Shown here in pieces: positions 47,464-57,436 of a stretch of DNA of 64,000 nucleotides (position 1 is the stretch's first letter; every line of letters starts with the position of its first letter). The stretch covers positions 62,001 to 126,000 of the forward strand of contig JAVETN010000005.1 in NCBI GenBank assembly GCA_034006035.1, written 5' to 3'. Source of the stretch: Desulforegulaceae bacterium (lineage in GTDB: Bacteria > Desulfobacterota > Desulfobacteria > Desulfobacterales > JACKCP01). Under the pieces are notes generated by a model. It had not been told where the DNA came from, did no database searches, and saw only the letters and a program-made list of their open reading frames with translations. The position numbers and the translations under genes were made by a program.

Positions 47464-48453
47464 TTATTTGCTTTCGTATTTAATTGAACTGAATTTCATA
47501 AGTTTTGTAAAATTGTGAATAGACTTTATATATCTGATCGTTCCTGTTCTTCCTCTTATTACAAGGGATTGAGTAACAGCACCTTTTCCTGTATAGGTTA
47601 CTCCCGATAAAAAAGATCCCCCTGAAATTCCTGTAGCTGCAAAGAAAACATCATCACTTCTTACAAGATCATTTACATTTCTTACTTTTTTAAGATCTGC
47701 CCCTTCCTTTTGAAGAGCTTCAATTTCATCTTTGTTCTGGGGATCTAATCTCGTATAGATTTCTCCATTAAGTCCTTTAATAGCACAGGCTGCAAGAACT
47801 CCCTCTGGAGTTCCTCCTGTTCCCATCATCAGGTCTATTTCAGAGGCTGGATCAATTGCCATAAGTGCACCTGCAACATCACCGTCTGTATGAAGCTGAA
47901 TTCTTGCACCTGCTTTTCTTATTCTTTCAATAAGTTCTTTGTGCCTTGGTTTGTCCAGTACAAAAACCATTAAATCTTCCACACTTTTTCCAAGGGCCTT
48001 TGCTATTTTTAAAAGATTATCTTCAACTGGAGCTTCAATATCTGCAACATCTTTAGCAGCTTCAGGAACAACAAGTTTTTCCATATAATAGCTTGAGCCA
48101 GGGGTAAACATAGTGCCTTCAGGCGACACTCCAACAACTGCTATAGCGTTTGGTCTACCATAGGCAAGAAGATTGGTTCCTTCAACAGGGTCAACTGCAA
48201 CATCAACTGAAGGCCCATTTCCTGTTCCAAGAGTTTCACCATTGTAAAGCATTGGGGCTTTGTCTTTTTCGCCTTCCCCGATAATTACCCTTCCTTTAAT
48301 ACCTATTGAGTTAAAAGAAAGCCTCATGGCATCCACTGCAGCCTGATCTCCGTTTTCTTTTTCACCTTTTCCAAGCCATCTTGCTGAAGCAAGGGCGGCA
48401 GTTTCAGTAACTCTTACAAGATCAAGACCCAGATTATGTTGGGGATATTCCAT
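47464..48453 (-). CDS. glpX: class II fructose-1,6-bisphosphatase
   Basis: GlpX hydrolyses fructose 1,6-bisphosphate to fructose 6-phosphate in gluconeogenesis. The 329-residue protein has GEGEKDKAPM, the metal-binding DPVEGTN and TGGTPEGVLAA motifs of the family. GGAG precedes the ATG. It lies between a hydrolase gene (15 bp upstream) and pepA (12 bp downstream). No class I fbp is present in the window. Confidence 0.96.
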   Translation of the reverse strand: MEYPQHNLGLDLVRVTETAALASARWLGKGEKENGDQAAVDAMRLSFNSIGIKGRVIIGEGEKDKAPMLYNGETLGTGNGPSVDVAVDPVEGTNLLAYGRPNAIAVVGVSPEGTMFTPGSSYYMEKLVVPEAAKDVADIEAPVEDNLLKIAKALGKSVEDLMVFVLDKPRHKELIERIRKAGARIQLHTDGDVAGALMAIDPASEIDLMMGTGGTPEGVLAACAIKGLNGEIYTRLDPQNKDEIEALQKEGADLKKVRNVNDLVRSDDVFFAATGISGGSFLSGVTYTGKGAVTQSLVIRGRTGTIRYIKSIHNFTKLMKFSSIKYESK

Positions 48454-48468
48454 AAAACACTCTCCATT

Positions 48469-49194
48469 TTAATTTAAATATTTAATAAACCAGTTTACTG
48501 ATTCTTTTAACATAGTTTTTTGATCTTTTGGATTGGTTATCCTGTGATCTCCATTTTTAATTCTTAAAAGTTTTTTGTCATTATCAATTTTTGAGAAAAG
48601 AATTTCACCATTTTCAAAAGGTACAATCTCATCTTTATCTCCATGGATAACAAGAGTGTTTTTTACTTTATCAAGCTCAGCCAAAAGGTCAAAATCAATA
48701 TTGTTTTTAAAAAAACTTTTTGAAAGCCCTGTTTCTTTCATTAAAATATCAATGCTTCCTGTAAAAGAATTTTCCATGGATTGTCCAATAATTGGAGAAG
48801 CAGCAAGAACCATGGAGTTGGGATTAATTTCCTTGGAGGAAAAAATACAGGTGGCTCCTCCCATACTGCTTCCAAAAAGTCCGATTTTTTTTATTGTAAA
48901 TTTTGATTTAAGATAATCATAAGCCGATAAAATATCTTTTTTCCTTGTTAAGAGATTTGTTTTTTCAAGATTTCCCTCGCTTTTGCCACAGCCCCTGTGA
49001 TTAAACCTTAAATAACCTATGTTAAATTTTGAAAGCTCGTCTGCCAAGGCAATTTGTTTTCTGCTTTTTGCATCGCTTAAAAGCCCATGAGAGCCTATAA
49101 CAATAGAATTTGAAAAGTTTTTTGGGATATGAAGATATCCGTTTAATTTAAACTTGGCTGAATTAAAATAAATTTTTTTAAAATCTGAGGACAT
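48469..49194 (-). CDS. alpha/beta hydrolase
   Basis: The 241-residue protein has the hydrolase motifs GSHGLLS (oxyanion loop), NHRGCGKSEG, nucleophile Ser110 in GSSMGG, Asp in HGDKDEIVP and His in GDHRIT. It has no signal peptide and resembles the cytosolic serine-aminopeptidase-like (S33) hydrolases; the substrate cannot be given. It is the first gene of an operon with glpX and pepA, so its promoter lies in the region shared with the divergent leuA leader. Confidence 0.85.
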   Translation of the reverse strand: MSSDFKKIYFNSAKFKLNGYLHIPKNFSNSIVIGSHGLLSDAKSRKQIALADELSKFNIGYLRFNHRGCGKSEGNLEKTNLLTRKKDILSAYDYLKSKFTIKKIGLFGSSMGGATCIFSSKEINPNSMVLAASPIIGQSMENSFTGSIDILMKETGLSKSFFKNNIDFDLLAELDKVKNTLVIHGDKDEIVPFENGEILFSKIDNDKKLLRIKNGDHRITNPKDQKTMLKESVNWFIKYLN

Positions 49195-49264
49195 TATTTA
49201 ACCTTTTTAAATTTATGGGTTCTATATAGATAAATTAATAAAAGTGATTATCATTAACATAAAA

Positions 49265-49292
49265 TTGGACTTTTTATTTAAAAGAATACTAT
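49265..49292 (+). promoter_or_regulatory. possible promoter of the leuA leader
   Basis: TTGGAC (49265-49270) and TACTAT (49287-49292) are separated by 16 nt. A start near 49299 would give a leader of about 160 nt before leuA. Confidence 0.4.
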
Positions 49293-49333
49293 ATAGAACA
49301 TTTATTTTTAAAATTAAAGATGTGGAGGATAAT

Positions 49334-49420
49334 TTGGTTTGTATAGGGTTTAAAACCGCGGGCAGAAAGATTTGTATAACCCCGCGGTCCATGCTCAGAC
49401 TTTTTGGTTTAGAGATTTGA
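49334..49420 (+). CDS. putative leuA leader peptide
   Basis: A 28-codon frame starts at a TTG 5 nt after a perfect GGAGG (49324-49328) and ends in TGA 40 nt before leuA. Its last part, also readable from an internal ATG at 49391, is MLRLFGLEI with three Leu codons of three kinds (CTC, CTT, TTA) in nine. This resembles ribosome-stalling leaders of amino-acid biosynthetic operons. The Leu density is modest, so this is a hypothesis. Confidence 0.4.
   Translation: MVCIGFKTAGRKICITPRSMLRLFGLEI
49355..49404 (+). promoter_or_regulatory. GC-rich hairpin in leuA leader, possible attenuator
   Basis: ACCGCGGG (49355-49362) pairs perfectly with CCCGCGGT (49381-49388) across 18 nt. In this AT-rich setting such a stem is striking. 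A short T run follows 12 nt later (49401-49405), too far for a classic terminator. It lies inside the putative leader frame, so translation would melt it. Confidence 0.45.
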
Positions 49421-49460
49421 TTTAACTAAAAATTAACAATTAAGCTGAAAAGGAAAAAAA

Positions 49461-51005
49461 ATGAGCAACAATAGAATAATTATATTTGATACTACTCTAA
49501 GGGACGGGGAACAATCTCCCGGGGCAACTATGAATATTGCCGAAAAAGTAAGAATTGCAAACAGACTTGAAGAGCTTGGAGTAGATGTTATTGAAGCTGG
49601 GTTTCCAGCAGCATCTGACGGAGATTTTGAAGCAGTGTCAGAAATTGCAAAAAATTCAAAAAAAGCCCAGATTGCAGGACTTTGCAGGGCAAACAATTCT
49701 GACATAGAAAGAGCCTGGGAAGCTGTTAAGCACGCAAAATACCCAAGACTGCACACTTTTATTGCAACTTCAGATCTTCATATGAAATACAAACTTGAGA
49801 TGGAACCTGAAAAAGTTCTTGAAAAAGCTGTTGAAGCAGTAAAATATGCCAAAACTTTTACTGATAATGTGGAGTTTTCAGCTGAGGATGGTTCAAGAAG
49901 TGATAAGGATTTCTTGTGCAGGGTGGTTGAAGCTGTAATAGATGCCGGTGCTACCACTGTAAATATTCCAGACACGGTTGGTTATGCACTTCCAGACGAA
50001 TATGGAGCCCTTATCAGTTACATAATGGATAATGTAACAAATATTAGTAAAGCCGTAATAAGCGTTCATTGCCACAACGACCTTGGACTTGCCACTGCAA
50101 ATACACTTTCAGCAGTCAAAGCCGGAGCAAGACAGGTTGAGGTTACAATAAACGGAATAGGGGAAAGAGCAGGAAACACCTCCCTGGAAGAATTTGTAAT
50201 GACTCTTAATACAAGAACTGAAGATTTGGGCTATACTACAGGTATAGATACCACAAAAATTTATCCAACAAGCAGACTTGTGTCAATGATTACAGGAATT
50301 ATGGTTCAGCCAAATAAAGCAATAGTTGGTGCAAACGCCTTTGCCCATGAATCTGGAATTCATCAAGACGGTATTTTGAAAAATCCCATGACCTATGAAA
50401 TCATGAAGCCTGAAACAATAGGTTTAAGATCCAATAAAATGGTTTTGGGTAAGCATTCAGGAAAAGCTGCTGTAAAATCAAGGCTTGAATCCATGGGATA
50501 TAAGCTTACAGATGATGAAATAGCTGTGGTTACAAAAGAATTTAAATCCCTTTGTGACAAGAAAAAGGAAATTCTTGATGAAGACCTTGAAGCCCTTGTA
50601 AATGAAGGTATTTTAAGAATTGAAGATGTTTATAAGCTTGAGTATATTCATGTTTCTACAGGAACTACAATCTTTCCTACAGCAAGTATAAAGCTTCTTG
50701 TAGAAGGAGTTGAAAAAATAGAATTCAGTGAAGGAACCGGCCCAATTGATGCAGTTTTCAATGCCATCTCAAAAATTACAGGAAAAAAGCCTGAACTTTT
50801 AAGATATTCAATTACAGCCCTTACAGGCGGTACAGATGCTCAGGGTGAAGTTACTGTAAGACTTAAAGATGAAAATGGGAAAATTGCACTTGGAAAAGGA
50901 GCTCATCCAGATATTCTTACAGCCAGTGCAAGGGCCTATATCAACGGTCTTAATAGACTTGTAAAGCTTAGCCTTTCGAGTGTAATTGAAAAAGTTGAAA
51001 TTTAG
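49461..51005 (+). CDS. leuA: 2-isopropylmalate synthase
   Basis: LeuA condenses 2-oxoisovalerate with acetyl-CoA, the first step of leucine synthesis. The 514-residue protein has the N-terminal [13 protein letters not shown], the metal site SVHCHNDLG, the GIGERAGN motif, ESGIHQDG, and a full C-terminal LeuA allosteric domain that senses leucine. AAAGGA precedes the ATG. It stands alone: leuBCD are not adjacent. The long leader suggests expression control in addition to feedback inhibition. Confidence 0.95.
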   Translation: MSNNRIIIFDTTLRDGEQSPGATMNIAEKVRIANRLEELGVDVIEAGFPAASDGDFEAVSEIAKNSKKAQIAGLCRANNSDIERAWEAVKHAKYPRLHTFIATSDLHMKYKLEMEPEKVLEKAVEAVKYAKTFTDNVEFSAEDGSRSDKDFLCRVVEAVIDAGATTVNIPDTVGYALPDEYGALISYIMDNVTNISKAVISVHCHNDLGLATANTLSAVKAGARQVEVTINGIGERAGNTSLEEFVMTLNTRTEDLGYTTGIDTTKIYPTSRLVSMITGIMVQPNKAIVGANAFAHESGIHQDGILKNPMTYEIMKPETIGLRSNKMVLGKHSGKAAVKSRLESMGYKLTDDEIAVVTKEFKSLCDKKKEILDEDLEALVNEGILRIEDVYKLEYIHVSTGTTIFPTASIKLLVEGVEKIEFSEGTGPIDAVFNAISKITGKKPELLRYSITALTGGTDAQGEVTVRLKDENGKIALGKGAHPDILTASARAYINGLNRLVKLSLSSVIEKVEI

Positions 51006-51024
51006 ATTTAAAATAAAAACATCA

Positions 51025-51067
51025 AGATTACCCTGGTTTTTTTACTGGGGTAATCTGATTTTTAAAA
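51025..51067 (+). terminator. rho-independent terminator of leuA
   Basis: AGATTACCC (51025-51033) pairs with GGGTAATCT (51048-51055), followed by GATTTTT. It lies between convergent leuA and azlD. Confidence 0.75.
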
Positions 51068-51388
51068 AAAACTTGTTCCTGCCCAATAAAAAAACATTCC
51101 TGAAACAAGTGTAATTCCAAGAGACTTTGTAAACCAGGCAATAATAAAACAAGGGATAAATGCTGCGGTTTCAGCTGAAACAAGACTAAATTCCTTGGTC
51201 TGGGGATTTACAAGAAGAGCAGGGAAAAGCAAAGCACTTAAAATTGATACAGGTATGAGTTCAAGCCATTCCACCATAGGTTTTGGAAGTTCTTTTTTTG
51301 AAAGATAAAACAAAGGAAACCATCTTGGAATGAAACTGACAATTCCCATTCCAGCAATCAGAAGAAAATACTGGGTATTACTCATCAT
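51062..51388 (-). CDS. azlD: branched-chain amino-acid exporter subunit AzlD
   Basis: The 108-residue protein has three to four membrane helices and the family marker RWFPLFYLSKKELP near its start. AzlD is the small partner of AzlC in branched-chain amino-acid export. It overlaps the end of azlC by up to 11 bp (a second Met codon follows directly, giving 8 bp). Facing leuA, it may help to balance leucine levels. Confidence 0.88.
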   Translation of the reverse strand: MMSNTQYFLLIAGMGIVSFIPRWFPLFYLSKKELPKPMVEWLELIPVSILSALLFPALLVNPQTKEFSLVSAETAAFIPCFIIAWFTKSLGITLVSGMFFYWAGTSFF

Positions 51389-52097
51389 TTTTAATTAACC
51401 TTTTTTTGATAATAACCCCAAGGGAGGCTGCAATAATGGAAGCAATTACTATGTATGAATTTCCTGGAAGAGTCATTGAAAGAAATACAGCTATAAGCCC
51501 TGAAATTACTGCCGAAACAAAATAAATTGAACCATTGAGCTGAAAAACCAGAAGGCAGATAAACATGGCAATTAGGGCATAGTCTATTCCAAAAGCTCCT
51601 TCGGGAATGAATTCTCCAAAATAACATCCTGCAAAAGTACTTAAAGCCCAGGCTGAGTAAGCAAATAAATTAACTGAAATTGATCGTCTTGGGCCCCAAT
51701 CACCTTTTTTTAATTTTTGAATATTTACAGCAAAAGTTTCATCCACAATTCCATAGCTTAAAATTGCAAGTTTTTTTGATGAAACATTTTTTAAGTAAAC
51801 TCCAAGTGATGAACTCATGAGAAGATGTCTTAAATTAATCATAAATACTGTCATTATAATTGAAATAGAGCCAGCACCTGCAGAAATCATGGAAACTGCA
51901 ATAAATTGCCCGCTTCCTGCAAATACAAAAAGAGACATTGCAATCACCTGGAGGGGAGAAAGCATTGCTTTTTGGCCTAAGACTCCCAGGGCAATTCCAA
52001 GAGGAATATAGCCAACGCAAATTGGCCATACTGCACTAAATCCATCTTTAATATAGGCTTTGCCTTGTTTTTTTTCAATTTTAGCTGATAAATTCAT
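51378..52097 (-). CDS. azlC: branched-chain amino-acid exporter subunit AzlC
   Basis: The 239-residue membrane protein has the AzlC hallmarks: GFSAVWPICVGYIPLGIALG at the start, FAGSGQF and MINLRHLLMS in the first half, and about seven hydrophobic helices. With AzlD it forms a two-part exporter of branched-chain amino acids in the inner membrane. It is first in the operon; azlD overlaps its end. Confidence 0.92.
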   Translation of the reverse strand: MNLSAKIEKKQGKAYIKDGFSAVWPICVGYIPLGIALGVLGQKAMLSPLQVIAMSLFVFAGSGQFIAVSMISAGAGSISIIMTVFMINLRHLLMSSSLGVYLKNVSSKKLAILSYGIVDETFAVNIQKLKKGDWGPRRSISVNLFAYSAWALSTFAGCYFGEFIPEGAFGIDYALIAMFICLLVFQLNGSIYFVSAVISGLIAVFLSMTLPGNSYIVIASIIAASLGVIIKKRLIKNDE

Positions 52098-52447
52098 AAC
52101 TCATCTTTATGATTGTTTTAAAAACAAATTAATTTATGTTTAAATTTAAAAATTCAGAAATAGATAACTAACTATATTGATCAAATAAAATCAAGCTATC
52201 TTTTGTTCTTAGATAAACAAAAATTCTATCTATTTCATGTTTGGTCTAATTAAAATTTGAATCTCAAGAATAATTAAAGCTGTTAATCATCAAGGGAAAA
52301 ACAATAAAGATTAGAACAGGCTGAAAATCAGGAGTTTGTTTTAGTGTCAAAAGATTTAAAATTATTTTTTATAAAAATCAGAAGATTGCAAGAGTTAAGT
52401 TTGATCCTGAATTTAACAAGTTTTAAGCCCAGCCTGGGTTTCTATTG
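52098..52447. other. 350-bp AT-rich intergenic region
   Basis: Between the antiporter stop and the azlC start on the same strand. It should hold the azlC promoter. A short palindrome CCCAGCCTGGG lies next to the antiporter stop and could be part of a weak terminator. Nothing else is recognised. Confidence 0.4.
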
Positions 52448-53899
52448 TTATTCCAGCTCACATGTTTGTGAAACATTTAATTTGAGGTTGATCTCATCTA
52501 TTTCAGCTGAATGAGCCAGGAGATAGATTATATCATGTGATTTTAACTTAACATTTCCTTTGGGCATGATAATTTTATCGTCTCTTACAATAGAAGTTAT
52601 CAAAGCTTCAGCACCCAGGTTTAAATCAGCTATTTTTATATTTGCACTGGGAGCATCTTCTACAATATGTATTTCAAACATGTCTATATCACTTTTTGTG
52701 ATTGAATGAAGTTCTACTGTATAAGGGCTTGTGGGTAAGGGTTTTTCAGCAAGTTTAAATATTTTTGACAGTATCCCAAGAGTTGAACCTTGAATTATAC
52801 ATGAGAGAAATACTGCAAAGAAGATAATATCAAAAACAATTCCGTTTTCATCAAGATTATAGGCGGAGGGATATGTGGCAAGAACGATGGGAACAGCTCC
52901 TTTTATTCCTCCCCAGCCTAAAAAAAGTTTTTCTTTGATAGAATATTTGAATGGAATTGTACAAAGAAAAATTGCAACCGGCCTTGCAATAAATATCATA
53001 ATCAGAGCAATAATCACTCCTTCTTTCCATATATGAATAAATTTACTTGGAAAAGCAAGCAAACCAAGCATGAGAAACAATGAGAGGTTACACATAGTTG
53101 AAATACTTTCAAGGAAATTGCTTACCCCCCTTTTTGCTATAAAGTCACTGTTGCCAAGCCAGTAGCCCATAAAAAAGACAGCAATTATTCCATTTGCCTT
53201 TGCTAGCTCGGACAAGCCATAGGCAAGAAGAATTACACCTATTAAAAGTACATTGTAGTTTCCCCTGTTTTCAGATTTTAGATGGTCATAAAGAAAAACT
53301 GAAATTTTATAAACAGCAAATCCCACACCAGCTCCTCCAAGAAATTGCCAGATCAGGTGTAAAGCTGCGATAGTTGGGGATTGAATTTCTCCGATCATTA
53401 TTTGAATAAATGTCATTGTTAACAAAATTGCCATGGGGTCGTTTGCCGCAGATTCCACATTTAATGTTGTTGAAATACGGGACTTGATGGGGTTTTGCTT
53501 GGTAAGCATAAGTACGGCTGCAGCATCTGTTGAGGAAATAATTGATGCGATCATCATTGAATGTATAAAATTAATTTTAAATGCAAAGTGAATAAATAGA
53601 CCCAAAACAAGTGCAGTTAATCCAACTCCTAAAGTTGCAAGGGTAAGAGCTGGTCCAGCCACTGATTTAAAGCTGTTTTTTGATACTTGGAACCCTCCTC
53701 CAAAAATTATAAAAACCAGTAAAATATCTGCTATTCTTTTTGTTAGAACAGCATCATCAAAATAAAACAGATTTAATACATCACTTCCAACAACAATACC
53801 GATTATTATGAATATAATAAGAAGGGGAATTCCGTACTTGGCACTTATTTTAGTTGATAAAATTGATAAAATGATTAAAGCAGAAAAGAAAATTACCAT
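52448..53899 (-). CDS. CPA1-type K+/H+ antiporter with TrkA-C domain (NhaP2/CvrA-like)
   Basis: The 483-residue protein has about twelve membrane helices, the ion-site motif AANDPMAILL and SSTDAAAVL of the CPA1 family, and a C-terminal cytoplasmic RCK/TrkA-C part (about 400-475). This architecture matches NhaP2/CvrA, which exchange K+ or Na+ for protons and help in osmotic and pH balance. The cation is not determined by sequence. It appears monocistronic, with about 270 bp to the upstream speB. Confidence 0.9.
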   Translation of the reverse strand: MVIFFSALIILSILSTKISAKYGIPLLIIFIIIGIVVGSDVLNLFYFDDAVLTKRIADILLVFIIFGGGFQVSKNSFKSVAGPALTLATLGVGLTALVLGLFIHFAFKINFIHSMMIASIISSTDAAAVLMLTKQNPIKSRISTTLNVESAANDPMAILLTMTFIQIMIGEIQSPTIAALHLIWQFLGGAGVGFAVYKISVFLYDHLKSENRGNYNVLLIGVILLAYGLSELAKANGIIAVFFMGYWLGNSDFIAKRGVSNFLESISTMCNLSLFLMLGLLAFPSKFIHIWKEGVIIALIMIFIARPVAIFLCTIPFKYSIKEKLFLGWGGIKGAVPIVLATYPSAYNLDENGIVFDIIFFAVFLSCIIQGSTLGILSKIFKLAEKPLPTSPYTVELHSITKSDIDMFEIHIVEDAPSANIKIADLNLGAEALITSIVRDDKIIMPKGNVKLKSHDIIYLLAHSAEIDEINLKLNVSQTCELE

Positions 53900-54169
53900 G
53901 TATGCAAATCCAATTGAAAAAATAAAGGTCGTTTACCAGCTTTTTAGCTGTTGAATGGTTTTTACCAATCGCTAAATTAAAAGGTTTGTTCCAGTGAAAG
54001 GCAAATCCAAAAAGTAAATATAATAATAAATTATTCCATTGGTTAGCAAATTAAATTAAAAAAGTCATTATTTTAAAAAAACAATTATTTTATTTTTTTT
54101 AAGAGAGGAGCTTTAGTTTTGATGGTTTCTGAGTGTTTTTTAATAAGTTTTTAAATTAATTAATCCAGG

Positions 54170-55045
54170 CTAAATCATCCCCATGATTTGATAGATAAGT
54201 CTTGCACAGGTAAATTCAGGAAAGTGAAGGTTTTGAATAGGAGACAGCTCAACAATATCAAATCCGATTATTTTTTTTTCTTTTGAAATTTTTTTTATGA
54301 TTTCAAGGGTTTCATACCACATAAGCCCGCCTGGTTCAGGAGTTCCTGTTGAAGGCATTATGGATGGATCAAGACCGTCTACATCAATTGTAAGGTAAAT
54401 TTCTTCAGGGAACTTTTTTGGAAGAATTATATCAGGGATATTTTTGTTTAGTTCTTTTGCATCAAGATATTTTATGTTTTTTTCTTTTCTAAGTTCAACT
54501 TCATAGGGCGAAAGGCTTCTTACTCCAAGCTGAAAGATATCAAGTCCAAAATCTAAGGCTCTTTTCATTACACAGGCATGACTGAATTTACTTTCTTCAT
54601 AAGTGTCGCGAAGATCTGCATGGGCATCTATTTGAACTATTCCGGGTTTTTTGCCGTTTTTCATAAAAGAATTGAACGCTCCTACTGAAACAGTGTGTTC
54701 TCCTCCAAGAATTACAGGGATTTTAAAAAGTTTAAGAGTTTTGGATATGGCTTGATCCATAAGTTTAAAAAGATCTTTGTGGTTATCTGCAAACAAAGGG
54801 GAATGGGTATAAATACCTTTGGCTGAGGGATTGGAGTATCCGTCAAACACTTCAAGCTGTGAAGATGCTTCAAGTATTTTTAAAGGGCCGTTTTTTGTTC
54901 CTCCTCCGTATGACACGGTTTTTTCATAGGGAACAGGAATAATATGGAAAAACGCATTTTCAGGTGAAACTTTGCCTATTTCATCTTCAAGAAAACAAGG
55001 ATAACTTGCTTTATGATAGTCTTGATTTAAAGTCTTCATATCCAA
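54170..55045 (-). CDS. speB: agmatinase
   Basis: SpeB splits agmatine to putrescine and urea with a two-Mn centre. The 291-residue protein has all ligand motifs: GGEHT (His117), DAHADLRD (Asp140, His142, Asp144) and DVDGLDPS. It is the last gene of the polyamine cluster and its start overlaps the end of nspC by 35 bp (29 bp if the second Met is used). With SpeA, it produces the putrescine used by the dehydrogenase encoded upstream. Confidence 0.93.
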   Translation of the reverse strand: MDMKTLNQDYHKASYPCFLEDEIGKVSPENAFFHIIPVPYEKTVSYGGGTKNGPLKILEASSQLEVFDGYSNPSAKGIYTHSPLFADNHKDLFKLMDQAISKTLKLFKIPVILGGEHTVSVGAFNSFMKNGKKPGIVQIDAHADLRDTYEESKFSHACVMKRALDFGLDIFQLGVRSLSPYEVELRKEKNIKYLDAKELNKNIPDIILPKKFPEEIYLTIDVDGLDPSIMPSTGTPEPGGLMWYETLEIIKKISKEKKIIGFDIVELSPIQNLHFPEFTCARLIYQIMGMI

Positions 55046-56156
55046 ATTCTTTTATAAGCTGAATGCTTTTTGTTTCTGGGTCATAAATATTAATATCAGG
55101 CAAACCTATTCCGTTAAATGTGTTTGTCTTTACCATTGTATAATGGGCCATGTCGGTAAATATCACTTTTGAACCCGGCTTGAGCTGATAATCAAAACTG
55201 TATTCTCCAATAACATCTCCAGCTAGACATGAAAGCCCTGCCAGTCTATATGAGTGCTTTTTTATGCTATTAAAATCAGAATCTATGGCAAAAGGTCTAT
55301 AGGGCATTTCCATTATATCAGGCATATGAGCAGCTGCTGAAGTATCAAGAACAGCAATTTTCATATCACTTCCCTTAATTACATCCAAAACAGTTGAAAC
55401 CATAAAGCCTGTATTCAAGGCAACTGCCTCGCCTGGTTCAAGATAAATTTCAAGGTTATATTTTTTTTTAAAATCAATTATTGTCTTGCAAAGAAGATTA
55501 ATATCATAATCATTTCTTGTAATATGATGTCCTCCCCCAAAATTTACCCATTTCATTTTATCAAAATATTTGCCAAATTTTTCTTCAAAAGCATTTAATA
55601 CAGTAATAAAAGGGTGAACATTTTGTTCGCAAAGACAATGAAAATGAAGACCGTCTATACCTTCTAAATTATTTTCTTCAAAATTTTCAATTCTTACTCC
55701 AAGCCTTGAGCCAGGAGCTGAAGGATCATAAATTGGTACAGAGCCCACAGATTTTTCAGGGTTTACTCTAATTCCAAAGGAAAGGTCTTTATTAATTTGT
55801 TTTGCTTTATCAATAAATTTGTTTTTTTGGGCAAAAGAATTAAAAATTAAATGGTCACTGTATTTTGAAATTTTTAAAATATCAGATTCAGAAAAACCAG
55901 CAGCATAGGAATGCACCTCGCCTTTAAATTCTTCATGTCCAAGCCTTGCTTCGTTTGGGGAACTTGCACAGGTTCCGTTTAAATATTTTGAAATTAAAGG
56001 AGCAAAGGAAAACATGGCAAAGCTTTTTAAGGCAAGAAGAATTTTTGCTCCTGTTTCTTGTTTAACTTTTTTAAGAATTTCAAGATTTTTTATTAAAAGG
56101 CCTTTGTCTACAACAAAGGCCGGAGTTTTTAATTTTTCAGGGTCAAAATTTAACAT
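55011..56156 (-). CDS. nspC: carboxynorspermidine/carboxyspermidine decarboxylase
   Basis: NspC is a PLP enzyme of the alanine-racemase fold that decarboxylates carboxyspermidine to spermidine (or carboxynorspermidine to norspermidine). The 381-residue protein has the PLP lysine Lys44 in LLALKSFAMF, the VNFGGGHH phosphate-binding loop and a C-terminal active-site Cys in GLSCLAGDVIGEY. It overlaps the dehydrogenase gene by 7 bp and speB by 35 bp, so these three are translationally coupled. Confidence 0.93.
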   Translation of the reverse strand: MLNFDPEKLKTPAFVVDKGLLIKNLEILKKVKQETGAKILLALKSFAMFSFAPLISKYLNGTCASSPNEARLGHEEFKGEVHSYAAGFSESDILKISKYSDHLIFNSFAQKNKFIDKAKQINKDLSFGIRVNPEKSVGSVPIYDPSAPGSRLGVRIENFEENNLEGIDGLHFHCLCEQNVHPFITVLNAFEEKFGKYFDKMKWVNFGGGHHITRNDYDINLLCKTIIDFKKKYNLEIYLEPGEAVALNTGFMVSTVLDVIKGSDMKIAVLDTSAAAHMPDIMEMPYRPFAIDSDFNSIKKHSYRLAGLSCLAGDVIGEYSFDYQLKPGSKVIFTDMAHYTMVKTNTFNGIGLPDINIYDPETKSIQLIKEFGYEDFKSRLS

Positions 56157-57328
56157 ATATCATATTTCCATGGTAACCCGTATTTGTTCAAATCTTCCAT
56201 AAAAGGATCAGGATCCATTTGTTCCATGTTAAATACTCCTTTTCCTCTCCATTTTTTTTCTAAAATCATTTTGGCTCCTATCATTGCAGGAACCCCTGTA
56301 GTATATGAAATTGCCTGGGATTCAACTTCTTTGAAACACTCTTCGTGATCGCAGATATTGTAAATATAAACGGTTTTGTTTTTTCCGTCTTTTTTCCCTT
56401 TTATAAGACAGCCTATGCAGGTTTTACCTTTTGTTGTTTTTCCAAGGCTTCCGGGATCTGGTAAAACAGCTTTTAAAAACTGCAATGGTACAATTTCAAC
56501 TCCATTGTATTTTACAGGCTCAATTGAAGTCATTCCAACATTTTGCAAAACTTCAAGGTGGTTTAAATAATTATCTGAAAATGTCATCCAAAACCTTGCT
56601 TCTTTTATTGACGGAATATGTTTTACAAGGGACTCAAGCTCTTCGTGATACATCAGGTATATTTTTTTCTCTCCTATGTTTCCAGGAAAATCAAAAGTTT
56701 TTGATTCTGAAAGAGGAGGGGTTTCAACCCAGTTACCGTCTTTATAAAATTTCCCTTTAGCAGTGACTTCTCTTATATTTATTTCAGGGTTGAAGTTTGT
56801 GGCAAAAGGATGGCCATGGTCTCCAGCGTTACAGTCAATTATATCAAGGATTTCAATTTCATCTAAAAGGTGTTTGTTTACATAAGCTGTAAAAACATTG
56901 GTAACTCCTGGATCAAATCCACTTCCAAGAAGAGCCATTATTCCTTTTTCCTTAAATCTTTCATGATAGTCCCATTGCCATTTATAGCAGAATTTTGCCT
57001 CATCCTTTGGCTCGTAGTTTGCTGTATCAAGGTAGTCGGTTCCTGTTTCAAGGCAGGCGTCCATTATGGGAAGGTCCTGGTAGGGCAGGGCGACATTTAT
57101 TACAAGTTCAGGCTTAAAAGATCTTATCAGATCTGCAACCTGCTTTGAATCATCAGCGTCAACCTGGGCTGTTTTGATTGGAGTTTTTGTTTTTTTTGCA
57201 ATTTCATCGCATTTAGACTTTGTTCTGCTGGCTAGACAAATATCAGAAAACACTTCGGGAAGCATTGCACATTTTTTTGCAACAACGTTTCCAACGCCTC
57301 CGGCACCGATTATAAGAACTTTTGACAT
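56150..57328 (-). CDS. carboxynorspermidine/carboxyspermidine dehydrogenase
   Basis: The 392-residue protein belongs to the saccharopine-dehydrogenase-like family, with NAD(P) loop IGAGGVGNVVAKK near the start, GSGFDPGVTNVF in the middle and a conserved HGHPFATNFNPEINIRE stretch. In the alternative polyamine pathway it condenses putrescine (or diaminopropane) with aspartate semialdehyde and reduces the imine. The overlap with nspC makes this assignment firm over lysine metabolism. AAGGAGAC lies before the ATG. Confidence 0.92.
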   Translation of the reverse strand: MSKVLIIGAGGVGNVVAKKCAMLPEVFSDICLASRTKSKCDEIAKKTKTPIKTAQVDADDSKQVADLIRSFKPELVINVALPYQDLPIMDACLETGTDYLDTANYEPKDEAKFCYKWQWDYHERFKEKGIMALLGSGFDPGVTNVFTAYVNKHLLDEIEILDIIDCNAGDHGHPFATNFNPEINIREVTAKGKFYKDGNWVETPPLSESKTFDFPGNIGEKKIYLMYHEELESLVKHIPSIKEARFWMTFSDNYLNHLEVLQNVGMTSIEPVKYNGVEIVPLQFLKAVLPDPGSLGKTTKGKTCIGCLIKGKKDGKNKTVYIYNICDHEECFKEVESQAISYTTGVPAMIGAKMILEKKWRGKGVFNMEQMDPDPFMEDLNKYGLPWKYDIC

Positions 57329-57436
57329 TGAAGAGGTCTCCTTGTTTTAGATGAATTTAATCATTGTAAATTTCTTGAGTATAAATTGTATTAAAACTTA
57401 AAATTCAGGTTGTATTTTTAAGATGAATAAATTTAA

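Noticed and set aside
56431-56760. 109-codon plus-strand frame inside the carboxyspermidine dehydrogenase gene
   Set aside because: Antisense shadow of a conserved gene with no supporting features.
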